From Pieris napi (taxonomy: Eukaryota; Arthropoda; Insecta; Lepidoptera; Pieridae): DNA of 64,000 nucleotides. Made by a program: the position numbers and the translations under genes. Below the pieces are notes generated by a model. The model was not told the DNA's origin. It saw nothing but the letters and a program-made list of their open reading frames with translations, and did not search any database. The stretch lies in assembly GCF_905475465.1 (NCBI RefSeq), contig NC_062259.1:8008501-8072500 (forward strand), given 5' to 3'. This document shows, one piece after another, positions 24,406 through 37,775 of this stretch (position 1 is its first letter; each line of letters begins with the position of its first letter).

Positions 24406-26666
24406 ATATTTAAGAATAATTGAAGATTGCTTGCATTAGATAATAGATATTTCTAGACTAAATACCTCAGAAGAGTATTTGTTGATTCTTACTAATAATT
24501 TCATTTTTGTGTTAAGTTCAGTTATATCATTGTTTGATTAGTATTAGCAAAATTTTAACAACATAGATCATTCCAATCGGTCTTCCAAAAATATTAGATG
24601 TCTACTTATGCTTTTGAATAATAAATTTTTATTCTATTTTGAACTATTTAAGTATTACTAACGAAATTATAAGGTTTATATGCATTTTTATCACAAAATT
24701 AACCGATATAAGTTTTGGGCTAATTTTAAATTTTTACATATACTAAATAACGCCTTAGTGATACGCTTTATCGTTAACTCAATAGATAGATCCGGATGAG
24801 TGATGTGCCTAGTTGTACGAAATATAATAATAAACGAAAGAAAATGTAAAAAAAATAAAAAAACGTGTTAATAAAAAAAAATATAAAAATTTAATAAAAA
24901 GAAATGTAAAAAAAATATAAAAGTTTAAAAAAGTTTAGTAAAAAAAATAAATAGCTAGATACGCTTAAATCAGACTTGAAATATATATATATGTGTGTAT
25001 AACAGGCCACGCACGGATCACAATATTTGAATAGTTAAGGAAATTATTGTTTATTACTGTATCGTTTTGAAAAATTTTTAGTAGTGCGCACTATATCTAT
25101 CGCATGTAGTTATGTATATATTTTGGCTTATATGGCTATACCCATGCTACACCGAGACCTTGGCGGGCAATTCTGAAAGCCCGCCCGTTATTGTAATATT
25201 TAAAATATTGTGGAAAGCAGATTCACTACCATTATAAATTATAAGGATGTTCAAAAGGTCATAGCACCGCTCTTTGGACATAATATATGTACAAATTAGC
25301 TTATTACTAAAATAGATAGTTTTTTAAATAAAATGGAATACAAAAAAAATTATATAAATGAAAATATAAAAAAAAAATTAAACGCCTGATGTACTTATCT
25401 GTACTTACAACTATTTGGAAGATAGGTTCATCAGATGTTATGCTTGTAAAAATAATTAATATTAATATATTATATAAGGTGTAAATGCAAGGAGATCTCC
25501 ATGTTTTTACTTATTAGAGAATAATGTAAATATAGTAGTAATATTGTATAATATAGTAGACAAGTCTCCGAATATTTTTTATACTACGTTATGATTACGC
25601 GTGTAATGTATAAGACACAGATAATGATGACGTTGTAATTTACAAATATGTTAATATAATTTAATATTTGTAAATATTAAACATCTTTGCAATTGCCAAA
25701 GATTTTTAATATATTCAAAGGTTGTGTATATAAGTTCACTCCTCTTATATTAATTTGCGAAATTGTTTCATTGCTTCAATTAAACCCCCTCCCCAAAAAG
25801 TGCATTTTTATTACCATTCCTCGACTCTCATAAAAGAAAACATCGTGAGGAAACCGGCTTGCCTTTGACCCAAAAAGTTGACGACATGCGCTGGATCACC
25901 TACTTGCCTATTAGATTGACAAATGGTTATGAAACAGATACATATAAATTAGCCACGAAAAACTAATTAGACATCTCAACTTATAAGAAATAATATACCT
26001 AGGAAAAGCCTAGTAGCCTAGCCTTTGCTCAGTCGAACGTCGGTTATACAATAATTTTTTTTGCTCACATGCTGAAGGAAACGTTCAGATTCAGAGTCGC
26101 GTCTTAGCTGTTTCCCCGTTTGTCAAAAAACGTATTCGATATAATATTTGGGTTAATAAGTCTTTACTTTAAATTTTACACTTAAACCGTAACATTAACG
26201 ACGTTCACAAAAGGCTTTTCTATTTAAATACAATGATGTAATCTGTGAGCCACTAAATATTAAATTTTAGTCAGCGATTTAGTAGATGTGATGTTTGTTA
26301 GGCTCAGCACATCAGTATAATGATATATACCTATATACAAAACGATTAATGCATTATAATAAATAATTGATTTGAATTGTGGAATAGAAATTTAACATTT
26401 TTTTAATTTCATAAACATTTTTCGATATAGTTACAATGGAGGAGAAAACGCAAAGCAAATTGCAGATATATCGCTATCATCGCTTGACCCATAACAATAC
26501 GCTGTCAGTTTCCAGCATTTCTTACGTAAATCTTAGATACGATTTAGTAAATCTTAAAAGGTGTTTACAAATGAAAACTCCTGAATAAAGTATTCGACAT
26601 GGACTGTTCCTTAATTATTAAAAGTAGATTTTGTCACGAGTTATCATTGGATATTTTTTTTTAACA
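24406..26666 (+). other. Unit B tail without genes
   Basis: Aligns with unit C from 37,785 on. It contains the A-rich block 24,835-24,955, the empty sites for two MITEs (CTG at 25,399-25,401 and TAA near 25,610) and a SINE fragment. It lacks the CAGTACCAGCTCC block that A and C share. From about 26,440 to 26,660 it leaves the common sequence; this part resembles neither sister unit and shows no ORF. Confidence 0.55.
25845..25945 (+). mobile_element. SINE 3' fragment, unit B
   Basis: AAAACATCGTGAGGAAACCG..., ...GGATCACCTACTTGCCTATT and ATGAAACAGATACA as in units A and C, with the longer AGATTGACAAATGG link that fits the SINE body better than unit A does. Confidence 0.75.
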
Positions 26667-26854
26667 AAATATGAACAGCTAGACTGATGACTGATAAATT
26701 TTAATAATTTGTTTGTTGCGTTTTGCCACGTTTTTTGTTACGTCCCACGAAAACCGGATAAAAAATATCCTTTGTCCGTCTTCTGGGTCTACGCTACCCA
26801 TACCACTTTTCAGCCAAATCGGTTACTAACACGATTTTCTTATATATACATAGA
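26667..26854 (-). mobile_element. Truncated Helitron, unit B
   Basis: Same element as 14,123-14,587. The Helitron 5' side is kept (minus-strand start TCTATGTATATATAAGAAAA), while the CTAG end has been removed together with the neighbouring unit sequence. Confidence 0.6.
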
Positions 26855-27224
26855 TAAATGGAATAGTAAACAGATTACGCATTTTACTATTTCCAAATTG
26901 TATTTAGTGATCCGTTAGTTCCCGAGAGTGTATAAAATAGGCCAAATATTTTATTTATTTTTTACGTCTTCGTATCTAATTTAAAAAAGAAAAAACATAT
27001 ATAATAATACATGCATTTCTCTAGAAGGGACTGAGGTTATTGAGGATATCATATAAATATAATAAAATAAATTTCGTAATATATTTTATTTATTAATAAT
27101 ATTTATAACAAACTATAGCTATATCGTCATATAAGTGATAGGTCCTAAGTACGTGTAGCTGCAGACCCGGGAATTATCGATGCAGTTTTCGTTATGTTGC
27201 TATGCACTGACGGCAATGCCTCTG

Positions 27225-27420
27225 ATTGGTAGCTCCTAGGAAACCTAGTATTGATTTTTCTTTAAATAGACCTCGATGCACTATGCAGTAAATTTTAGCT
27301 CAGTTACAATGTGCCTTCAGTTGTGAACAGTTGTGTTATTTGTTTCCGCTTATTTTTTCATAGTAATTCATTATTCTCTATCTTTATTTTTCTAAGACAC
27401 TCTTACAAACGGAATAGGAA
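27225..27420 (+). promoter_or_regulatory. BAP18 copy C core promoter and 5' UTR (predicted)
   Basis: Inverted CCAAT (ATTGG, 27,225-27,229), TTTAAATAG near 27,261, and initiator-like TCAGTT at 27,300-27,305, laid out as in copy B. The join with unit B is about 320 bp upstream. Confidence 0.5.
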
Positions 27421-30400
27421 ATGGTAAGTGCGGCGACTTTTGCTCTGAAAGTATATTTGTCTTTCTTTTGTACGCTTTTTTATTTTGTAATTTTTTTTAT
27501 AAGTCTTTGAGTTGTATTTTACCAGCGGGCTTTATGAATAATCGTGTTGCGAATATATATCTACAGTTTTGCCTCGTTTGCTTTGTGATAATTTCGTTTG
27601 TTTTTAAATTGATTTTTTGTAAGACGCCATAAATGTTATTCCTTTGTTGTTATTGTTAAGCTTGTAAGGTAAGGCAAGCAACAGGTATAGATTTGCCAAT
27701 ACTTCTAGTACTGTTTTTTTAGACAGTTATTCAACTACCAATAATTATGCATTTGTTCATATAGTTTTTTAAAGACTTATTTGCGATCTCATAATATATT
27801 GGCGAAGTTTCAAATTATATCGTGTTGGGTGGGCTCAATTTCCGAAAAAATATAATCCGATGCAGCTGTATTGATTGTCATTACAGCGCATGCGCTAGCC
27901 CTGACGTACTATAGAACCTATAGAATGCAGTGGTCCATTATACCCATATACTTACATGTCGTAAAATCTTGAATGATTATCAGAACACCGCCCATCTAAT
28001 TTAACTCGCCGTTAATAAAGAATTTTAAATCATTATAACAATACACATTCGTTTAACTAGCCAAAGATCGTTCCGTTCACAACTTCAATTAATCCTTTAG
28101 ATAGAGAGATTTTGAAAAATTACACAAGTTCTACTTCTTTGGCAGTTTAGACAGTTTATTGGTACTTTTATATTTTTTGTTATATTGATAAAGGTTTTTC
28201 CTAAACGCTTCGATGATATTAGACGATTTTTCAAATCGGCCACGACCTTGTAAGACTCTATCAGTTGTAGGTATCCATAGATGCAATTTATTTTTCGCAC
28301 TGTAAATTGCCCCTTGTCCCATAAAAAAAATGTTGGTGCCTAGATGTCCTAACAAAATAGGCCATCACGACTTAGCAACAGACCCACCTTTTAGGTCATA
28401 GGGGGCGCTGTTATACCCCTAGGATACGCCCAGCCATAGCTATTTAAGAAGCTAATCGATAACACGAATTGGTCACGGCGCATGCGTTCCAGTTGGCGCA
28501 TGGGCGTTACCGATTAGAGAATCTTCGGGAAAGAGCGAGCCGATCCATATCTAACATATCAATCCTGGGCCTTAAGCAACACACTTTGCTATTTTCTTGT
28601 TATTAATACAACAATGTCTAACGTAAGGACTTACTACTTACGTACTTAATATTAGATGCATGAATATCCATGCTCATTATTTAACTGAATTTTTCAGGTC
28701 GGGGAGATCTTTCGTGAAGCAGGCAGTGCGTTCAATAAGTTGTCGGAAATGACGATGCTGTTACATCCAGTCGGAGATTCACAACCAGGGTAAGTCTGTA
28801 TCCTAGTCAGTCACTTTTACAGGTCACCTTCGCCTTTAGGCTTGTTCATATCAATCTGGAGGTAATGAGAGATAATCAATAAATTATTTAGATGGCCGTG
28901 TCAAATTTTTTTTTATTTGATAAATTGAAGTTAAGTAAAAGCTCAATTGGGTATTCGGACATGTCCCTCTTTGCTGGTATTACAAAAAATAATAGTAATT
29001 AAAATCAATAACACCATTTTGTCAGTGCGTTTGACAGATCGATGCTGAATGGCCTAGGCAGTTATTAGTTGAAAATTATTTTGACTTGTTTGTTCTTAGA
29101 ATTATATATTAATTTGCAGTGGCAAATGGACGGAAGAAGAAATTGAGATGCTACGGTCTTGCGTCCACCGTTTTGCCGTCGATCTCAATAAGCTCAGCCA
29201 GCACATCAAGAGCAGAACAGTGTAAGTAAAGGTTAAATGATAAAAATATGATTTGGCTTTGATCATTTTGTTGGTACCATGGATCCGAATTCGTAGTTTT
29301 CCTGTAGTGACTATACTGGTTTTATAATCGACGCTACTTAAATCAAAACCATTTAATCGCTACAATTAAAATCTTAACAGTAATTCATGAAAAACTTATT
29401 TCTTTGTAAAACTATATTTCAAAGCAAAAAAAAATATCAATAAACCTATGCGTCCTTATTCTTTCTCTGGGCCATAGTAAAGCAAAATAAGTTTTTTTAG
29501 TATCTCAGACTCTATGTCTATGCGTAAAGCGAACCGGTGTCGCGATTATGCGTACTAATATAATACTTATATTTTTTTTTTTTACATTAAGTGTCTAGAT
29601 GATTACAGTTGAACTATAATGACGTAACAGGGTTGTCAAAATAACAATAAAGGTAATTTATTCCATAATGGTGACAATCGGAAATAATACTTAGGGCTAA
29701 TGTGACTCTCCTATGTCAAAAACGTAATGGATGACAAATATGTATAAATGCCACGTGATGTTACGTAATGAATTGACATACCGTCAGTCCCCGACAAGTG
29801 TCGTTACTGAATCTTACCCAAAAAACTCATGATGGTTCTCTTTTCGCACAGACTCTATCTTTAGTCCATAATACTAAAGCCGATTATTTAGCTTTTGATT
29901 ACTGGTAAAAAATATCTGTCCTAAATGTAATGTAATTTGCTAGGCTAGCCGAATGACATACCGTTTAATAATGAAAGTGTTTCTAAAATTTTAGATCTCA
30001 AATCCGCACAACACTAAAAAAGAAGGCTTTCGAGGACGCAGGTATACCAGTACGTCAGGTTAGCAACTCAGTGAACAACGTACCACAAACAACACAGGTA
30101 GTGTCGTCCCTGAGCCTCCTTCGACCGAACATATTAGGAAAGAACGCCGAGGTTCAAATCTTCACTAATTTAAATCACGCTATTTTTTTTTCTTTTTAAG
30201 TTAGTGAAGTTTGAATTTTATTTAGCTTACGCGTCACACGGCTCATGCATGCGCATTTTATACTCCTAATTGCCTTCAAAAAATATAAAATTATTTGAAT
30301 AAAATATGTATCTAGCAAACGCAAAGACAAAATCGCTAAGATAAACTAAAATTTTGGGGTTTAAAGTAAAAACGACGTTGTGAAAATTATATTAAGCACG

Positions 30401-31953
30401 TCAGGGGTAAGATTCTCTTTGTGGAATACTTTTTACATTTACAAATCGTGTAAAATAAAGTAGGTGTAATGGTGCATTATAGTAACTATTTAACTAATAA
30501 TGCATATTAATTTCTTATTACAACCGAACTATTGTTTAACTTAAATTATGAATGTAAGTAATTAAAATTTAAAATATGTTAAAAATCTCAACAACAAAAG
30601 GAGTTTATTTTGTGTGCTATTTAGAAATTTTACCTTCAGTTTTATTTTTGTGCTTTATATGTTAGACATTACATGTTAAAACTTGTAATATGCTATGACT
30701 ACCTTGCGGCAAGTCTAGCGGGGACCGCTAAGGTACTGTTAATAATATGCAAATTTAATGGGTAAGAAATAATACAGTACATCTGTTCTGTACTGATAGA
30801 TACTAGCGTAAGCCCTGTTTCTTTTTACGTACGTACACGTATACGTAAGTTGCAGCTATCACTGCTAGACATTGCCGATAACTGAATTAATAGCAGGATA
30901 TTCCGTATTATTTTACAAATTAGGAGAACATTTTATTACTTAAATAGAACCCTCTTTAAATGTTTTGATTGATTAAAAGATTAGGGCACAGCCAATTTGG
31001 CCTAATCACAAGTGATATGAAAATTTCTTATGGTATTTAGGGTAAGAATCGAGACGTATGGCTAAGTTTGTCTATGTTAAAAACGTATTGAGTTTGACAT
31101 ACGAGAGTCGTATTAGGCTAATAACCTATCGCCCACAAGGCATCAGCGCTGGAATATCCTGGCTTTAATTGTATAATGCTAAAGTAACTTGTTAAAGCGG
31201 ACATTGGTACCATATTGGAAATTTTAAGTTTTGTAGAAAATTATCTTTTATATTGAAACTATGAAGTCTTGGGCTATTTTTTAGTAGTGTAGTCGAGTTG
31301 GTTTTTATTGGTTTCTTGCCTCAACACTTGACAGGTTCCATATGCATAACAAAACCCGTCGAATTATATATCATATTGGGTATATAGGACTAACAAAACC
31401 ACTACAAGCTTATATAATTCTAAATTGAAATTTTTTTTCAATTTAAAATGAAAATATAATAACAACCAATTTAGAAACAGAGGATTTACTACGTGCTCCG
31501 TTTTCCTGTAACTTCTCCACTTAAGCGCTATATCTAAATTACGAGGTGTAATTGCTAGAAGTCGTAATTTTCTATAGATATGAAAATTAAAATGTTAGCG
31601 TTGTAAGCAGTTAGTACTATCCCTCTATTGGTAGTTGGGTAAATAGCGTTGATAAATCTGCTCTCAGCGCTAATATGGCGATATTCAAATCGGCACAAAT
31701 ATTAGTATAACCGGTCCAGCGTATTATATAGAGGTTAGTGCTCTGGCTCCATCGGAGCAGTTGCAGTACACGGAGCACGGTTGGTTCGGGTTTTTAAAAA
31801 AAGCTATATAACAATATGCCAATCGATATATTTTTACTTTTGCAGGTGACACTGAACATGTTAAACGCCCCTGAGAACGAAGTAGATGTCGAGGGTCTAA
31901 ATAACGACGTCAAGCTGGAGTTCGAAGCGGGAAATGAAGAAGTGGCCACCTGA
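27421..31953 (+). CDS. BAP18: BAP18-like SANT-domain chromatin protein, copy C (complete, five coding exons)
   Basis: Coding exons 27421-27423, 28698-28789, 29120-29221, 29995-30151 and 31846-31953 encode 153 residues identical to copy B. The N-terminal VGEIF block, the SANT domain (about 33-80) and the VTLNML...VDVEGL C-terminus are intact, and all introns are GT-AG. From 28,325 to about 31,254 the DNA matches copy B at a constant offset of 12,694-12,695 bases, across introns as well as exons. Intron 1, the intron 4 part beyond 31,255, and the downstream flank differ much more. This copy has no LINE in intron 4. It lies nearest to Lmx1 and is convergent with it, so it may sit at the original locus. 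Confidence 0.88.
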
Positions 31954-33464
31954 AACCTGCTTTGCTTCACGAAGGATCACCCTGGGGTGATGGACTAACC
32001 ATGGCACTGTGTCTCTATTTCTTTTCAGTTTGAAACAAAAGCATTAGTTACTTCACGTATGCATCTTGCAGCTTGCATATTGGAAGTTCCATCGTTATGA
32101 TATATTACGAATATGTTTTTTAGTTAGATTTATTTTATCGATATTGCACCGATATGATTGTAATTAGAATCACAATTACATTGTTAAGCTCCAGTGCCCA
32201 TGGTTAGTATTGTATGTCGAGATGGATCGTTTAGATTTTTTGTTTATGTTTTAATTTGCAATTATAATTTACTGTCATTAAATTAGTTTTATATATTTGT
32301 TTATTTATTATCCCTTCCTTTTTTTTAATCCCCTTCATTATTTTTTATCCGATTAATTTTTTTTAATCCTCTTAATATTTTTGTATCCCATTCTAATTGG
32401 TTTCATGTCCTTTATTATGTTTTTATCCCATTAATTTTTTTCCATCCCCGTAATTTTTTTTACAATACGGAATACTGATTGAAACGCAATATTTTTACCT
32501 TTTTATACAATTATTTATTAACTTCTAAAGTAAGATTGGTTGAAATTTATATTTTTTGTAAGTATGTACGTTTGGTAGTTAAGTGTAGTGATGCCTTTAC
32601 TGCCTTAACGTGTAGGATTAATTAATAATAAGATAGAATTTAAATTTATAGATTTGCGTAGATTTTATTTTATTACATTTTTATTTCTGCCTTTCGACCT
32701 CTTTGAGTCACTACTAAATCTTCGTCTTCGTACTTAATTTTAACCTATAATCGCCTTCGTTAGTTAGTTCGAATCCTGTTTCTTGTAGTTGTAGGTTCTG
32801 ATAAAATCTGAAGCCTGGTAGGGGCGTGCGAATGGTCGTTGCGAGTGGTCGTTGTCAGTGATTGCTATTTCGATTCGTTAGGCGCGCAAAAAGGCGTGGT
32901 CGGTTTAAATAAAATTTGCTAAAGTTCATTTGCATAAAGTCGCCTAGTTCCGTGTACCTTCTATACAATGAATGCTAGCAAAATTAATTAAGACCGTATC
33001 ATTTACAACATCTTGCAATATAAATCAAACACTGATAGCGGTTAGTCGACGTACGATGGCATAGGAAGAGAAAACATACCTCATTTAAGTCTATTGAAAA
33101 TAAATACCTCTAAAATTTAAAAGCAATAAACCACTGTTGCCTCATACGAATAAGTTGGATTCGGACTACCTCATATATCGGTAATGTAAGTTAGATTATT
33201 CGGTTAGGTTAGGAAAAGGTCGCGACATCGACATTTTTACACCCTCGATTTAGCCCTTATTAAGTACTTTTAATATCCATTAGCTAACATACTCGCCAAT
33301 AATTTAAGATTTGGCCTAATATTTCATAGTTTACCTACATTGGTTTCTTGCTCCTTTAGTGCGGTTCAGTTACCTCCCAAGTTGTGTGAATACCTAGAGA
33401 CAAAGCTGCAAAGTTCGATGTCTTTATGAACATAAATTATATTTTGTATAATATTCTTTCTCGC
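31954..33464 (+). other. 3' UTR and downstream region of BAP18 copy C
   Basis: Paralogous to 21,031-22,574. It includes a T-rich tract (32,300-32,460) and a highly conserved block 32,560-33,240. No other gene is visible. Confidence 0.5.
32908..32913 (+). terminator. Candidate polyadenylation signal AATAAA, BAP18 copy C
   Basis: Same context and distance as in copy B; inferred from conservation. Confidence 0.35.
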
Positions 33465-36400
33465 GGATCGTGTTCAATGTGCCTACAACACACAGAAGAT
33501 ATATTTATTAAAGCTGTTAAATACTGTTATATATTAATACCATCGAGACGCCTTAAACGAAACACTTTAATTGGAGACTTTTTCCACCGTGCCTCTATTT
33601 TTTTATTATTTCGCAGCGTAAACTATAGATCTTGGATGAGGTCGGTATAGATTACGCATTCAAATTATGAAAAAATCGTATACTATTTATTTCGTGTATC
33701 AATATTTTTTTAAATTTAGTTCTTAACATTGCAAGGTCTCTAATTAGATTGTTATTGTTGTAATTATAAGGATAGGCTTCGTAATTGTTTATTCCATATC
33801 TTAAGTAGATGTTCATTACTCCAGTTTTCCACTGACGTCTTCCGAAATTCTGAGTAAAGATTTCTTATTACCCCGTAAGCATATTCCGTGCTCAAGACTA
33901 AATCTGTTAGGCATGAATATTGTAATTAATTATGTTTTGAATTCAATTTGTCCAATCATCTCTACAGCAATAGCACAGGTTCCTATTTTCTTACTACTGA
34001 AGTCGCATTTTTCAATTAGTTCAAAAGTATGCTATGACTAGATTAGATTACAAATTCGTTTATATGTTTAGATATTTGACTGCAGTTTATGTTTGATCAC
34101 GTAATCTTTATTAATTTTTATTCGCAATAAACCGTAATAATACATTTTATATCTAGTCCTTAAACGAAGTAGAGATCAATGGACAACTTTCTAGGTATAA
34201 TTTATAATTCTTCATAATAATAAAAAATACAAAAAAAATTAAAAATATAAAAAACCAAAAAAAATATTAAAAACGCAAAATACAAAAATAAGGTTATTTA
34301 GTTATACGAAATAGCGGCTAGATGAAAAATATATGAACATCTAGGTATAACAGTTTTGCCTTGCATCATGTATGGTCTCTATACACATATATACACACCG
34401 ACGTAGCATCAGAAGATATATTTATTAAAGCTGTTAAATACTGTTATATATTAATACCATCGAGACGCCTTAAACGAAACACTTTAATTGGAGACTTTTT
34501 CCACCGTGCCTCTATTTTTTTATTAATTCGCAGCGTAAATTTTAGATCTTGGATGAGGTCGTTATAGATTACGCATTCAAATTATGAAAAAATCGTATAC
34601 TATTTATTTCGTGTAATAATATTTTTTAAATTTAGTTCTTAACATTGCAAGGTCTCTAATTAGATTGTTATTGTTGTTAGTATAAGGATAGGCTATAGGT
34701 TAGATTCCATATCTTAAGTAGATGTTCATTACTCCAGTTTTTCACTGATGTCTTCCGAAGTTCTGAGAAAAGCTTTCTTATTACCCCGTAAGCAAATTCC
34801 GTGCTCAAGACTAAATCTGTTAGGCATTAATATTGTAATTAATTATGTTTTGAATTCAATTTGTCCAATCATCTCTACAGCAATAGCACAGGTTCCTATT
34901 TTCTTACTACTGAAGTCGCATTTTTCAATTAGTTCAAAAGTATGCTATGACTAGATTAGATTACAAATTCGTTTATATGTTTAGATATTTGACTGCAGTT
35001 TATGTTTGATCACGTAATCTTTATTAATTTTTATTCGCAATAAACCGAAATAATACATATTATATATAGTCCTTAAACGAAGTAGAGATCAATGGAAAAC
35101 TTGCTAGGTATAATTTATAATTCTTCATAATAATAAAAAATACAAAAAAAAAAAAAATCTAAAAAACCAAAAAAAAATTAAAAACGCAAAATACAAAAAT
35201 AAGGTTATTTAGTTATACGAAATAGAGGCTAGATGAAAAATATATGAACATCTAGGTATCACAGTTTTGCCTTGCATCATGTATGGTCTCTATACACATA
35301 TATACACACCGACGTAGAATCAGAAGATATATTTATTAAAGCTGTTAAATACTGTTATATATTAATACCATCGAGACGCCTTAAACGAAACACTTTAATT
35401 GGAGACTTTTTCCACCGTGCCTCTATTTTTTTATTAATTCGCAGCGTAAATTTTAGATCTTGGATGAGGTCGTTATAGATTACGCATTCAAATTATGAAA
35501 AAATCGTATACTATTTATTTCGTGTAATAATATTTTTTAAATTTAGTTCTTAACATTGCAAGGTCTCTAATTAGATTGTTATTGTTGTTAGTATAAGGAT
35601 AGGCTATAGGTTAGATTCCATATCTTAAGTAGATGTTCATTACTCCAGTTTTTCACTGATGTCTTCCGAAGTTCTGAGAAAAGCTTTCTTATTACCCCGT
35701 AAGCAAATTCCGTGCTCAAGACTAAATCTGTTAGGCATTAATATTGTAATTAATTATGTTTTGAATTCAATTTGTCCAATCATCTCTACAGCAATAGCAC
35801 AGGTTCCTATTTTCTTACTACTGAAGTCGCATTTTTCAATTAGTTCAAAAGTATGCTATGACTAGATTAGATTACAAATTCGTTTATATGTTTAGATATT
35901 TGACTGCAGTTTATGTTTGATCACGTAATCTTTATTAATTTTTATTCGCAATAAACCGAAATAATACATATTATATATAGTCCTTAAACGAAGTAGAGAT
36001 CAATGGAAAACTTGCTAGGTATAATTTATAATTCTTCATAATAATAAAAAATACAAAAAAAAAAAATCTAAAAAACCAAAAAAAAATTAAAAACGCAAAA
36101 TACAAAAATAAGGTTATTTAGTTATACGAAATAGCGGCTAGATGAAAAATATATGAACATCTAGGTATCACAGTTTTGCCTTGCATCATGTATGGTCTCT
36201 ATACACATATATACACACCGACGTAGAATCAGAAGATATATTTATTAAAGCTGTTAAATACTGTTATATATTAATACCATCGAGACGCCTTAAACGAAAC
36301 ACTTTAATTGGAGACATTTTCCACCGTGCCTCTATTTTTTTATTAATTCGCAGCGTAAATTTTAGATCTTGGATGAGGTCGTTATAGATTACGCATTCAA

Positions 36401-37775
36401 ATTATGAAAAAATCGTATACTATTTATTTCGTGTAATAATATTTTTTAAATTTAGTTCTTAACATTGCAAGGTCTCTAATTAGATTGTTATTGTTGTTAG
36501 TATAAGGATAGGCTATAGGTTAGATTCCATATCTTAAGTAGATGTTCATTACTCCAGTTTTTCACTGATGTCTTCCGAAGTTCTGAGAAAAGCTTTCTTA
36601 TTACCCCGTAAGCAAATTCCGTGCTCAAGACTAAATCTGTTAGGCATTAATATTGTAATTAATTATGTTTTGAATTCAATTTGTCCAATCATCTCTACAG
36701 CAATAGCACAGGTTCCTATTTTCTTACTACTGAAGTCGCATTTTTCAATTAGTTCAAAAGTATGCTATGACTAGATTAGATTACAAATTCGTTTATATGT
36801 TTAGATATTTGACTGCAGTTTATGTTTGATCACGTAATCTTTATTAATTTTTATTCGCAATAAACCGAAATAATACATATTATATATAGTCCTTAAACGA
36901 AGTAGAGATCAATGGAAAACTTGCTAGGTATAATTTATAATTCTTCATAATAATAAAAAATACAAAAAAAAAAAATCTAAAAAACCAAAAAAAAATTAAA
37001 AACGCAAAATACAAAAATAAGGTTATTTAGTTATACGAAATAGCGGCTAGATGAAAAATATATGAACATCTAGGTATCACAGTTTTGCCTTGCATCATGT
37101 ATGGTCTCTATACACATATATACACACCGACGTAGAATCAGAAGATATATTTATTAAAGCTGTTAAATACTGTTATATATTAATACCATCGAGACGCCTT
37201 AAACGAAACACTTTAATTGGAGACTTTTTCCACCGTGCCTCTATTTTTTTATTAATTCGCAGCGTAAACTATATATCTTTGATGAGGTCGGTATAGATTA
37301 CGCATTCGAATTACGAAAAAATCGTATACTATTTATTTCGTGTATCAATATTTTTTATTTTTAGTTCTTAACATAACAAGGCCTCTAATTAGATTGTCAT
37401 TGTTGTTAGTATAAGGATAGGCTTCGTAATTGTTTATTCCATATCTTTAGTAGATGTTCATTACTCCAGTTTTCCACTGACGTCTTCCGAAGTTCTCAGT
37501 AAAGCTTTCTTATTACTCCATTAGCATATTCCTTGCTCCAGACTAAATCTGTTAGGCATTAATATTATTATTAATTACATTGTTGGATTTAATTTGTCCA
37601 ATCATCTCTACAACAATACCACACAAAAAAATCTAAAAAACAAAAAAAAAATTAATAATTAAAAACGCAAAATACAAAAATAATGTTATTTAGTTATACG
37701 AAATAGCGGCTAAATGACGAATATATGAACATCTAGGTATCACAGTTTTGCCTTGCATCGTGTATATATATGTGT
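33465..37775 (+). repeat. Composite satellite array, unit C (regular ~910-bp compound unit)
   Basis: Long spacer and short module alternate strictly. Equivalent points fall at 34,361, 35,272, 36,181 and 37,090, that is, steps of 911, 909 and 909 bp. The step differences I can see come mainly from the length of one A run. Repeats two to four are almost identical, while the first and last are more divergent, the usual pattern of recent unequal exchange in the middle of an array. The last short module is truncated near 37,620. Confidence 0.92.

Larger units (their letters stand above)
14639..26905 (+). repeat. Tandem segmental duplication, unit B
   Basis: Begins AGTGATCCGTAAGTTCCCGAG at the join with unit A and ends ...TTGTATTT before the matching start of unit C (AGTGATCCGTTAGTTCCCGAG). 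It contains a complete BAP18 copy, a short satellite array and a shortened tail. The tail has lost the Lmx1 block and more of its surroundings; about 26,440-26,660 is sequence not found in A or C. Confidence 0.88.

Noticed and set aside
6917..37296. A 60-76 codon plus-strand ORF (RRLKRNTLIGDFFHRAS...) recurring in every long satellite spacer
   Set aside because: It follows the satellite copy for copy, with changes not limited to synonymous sites, no domain, and variable starts. Conservation comes from array homogenisation.
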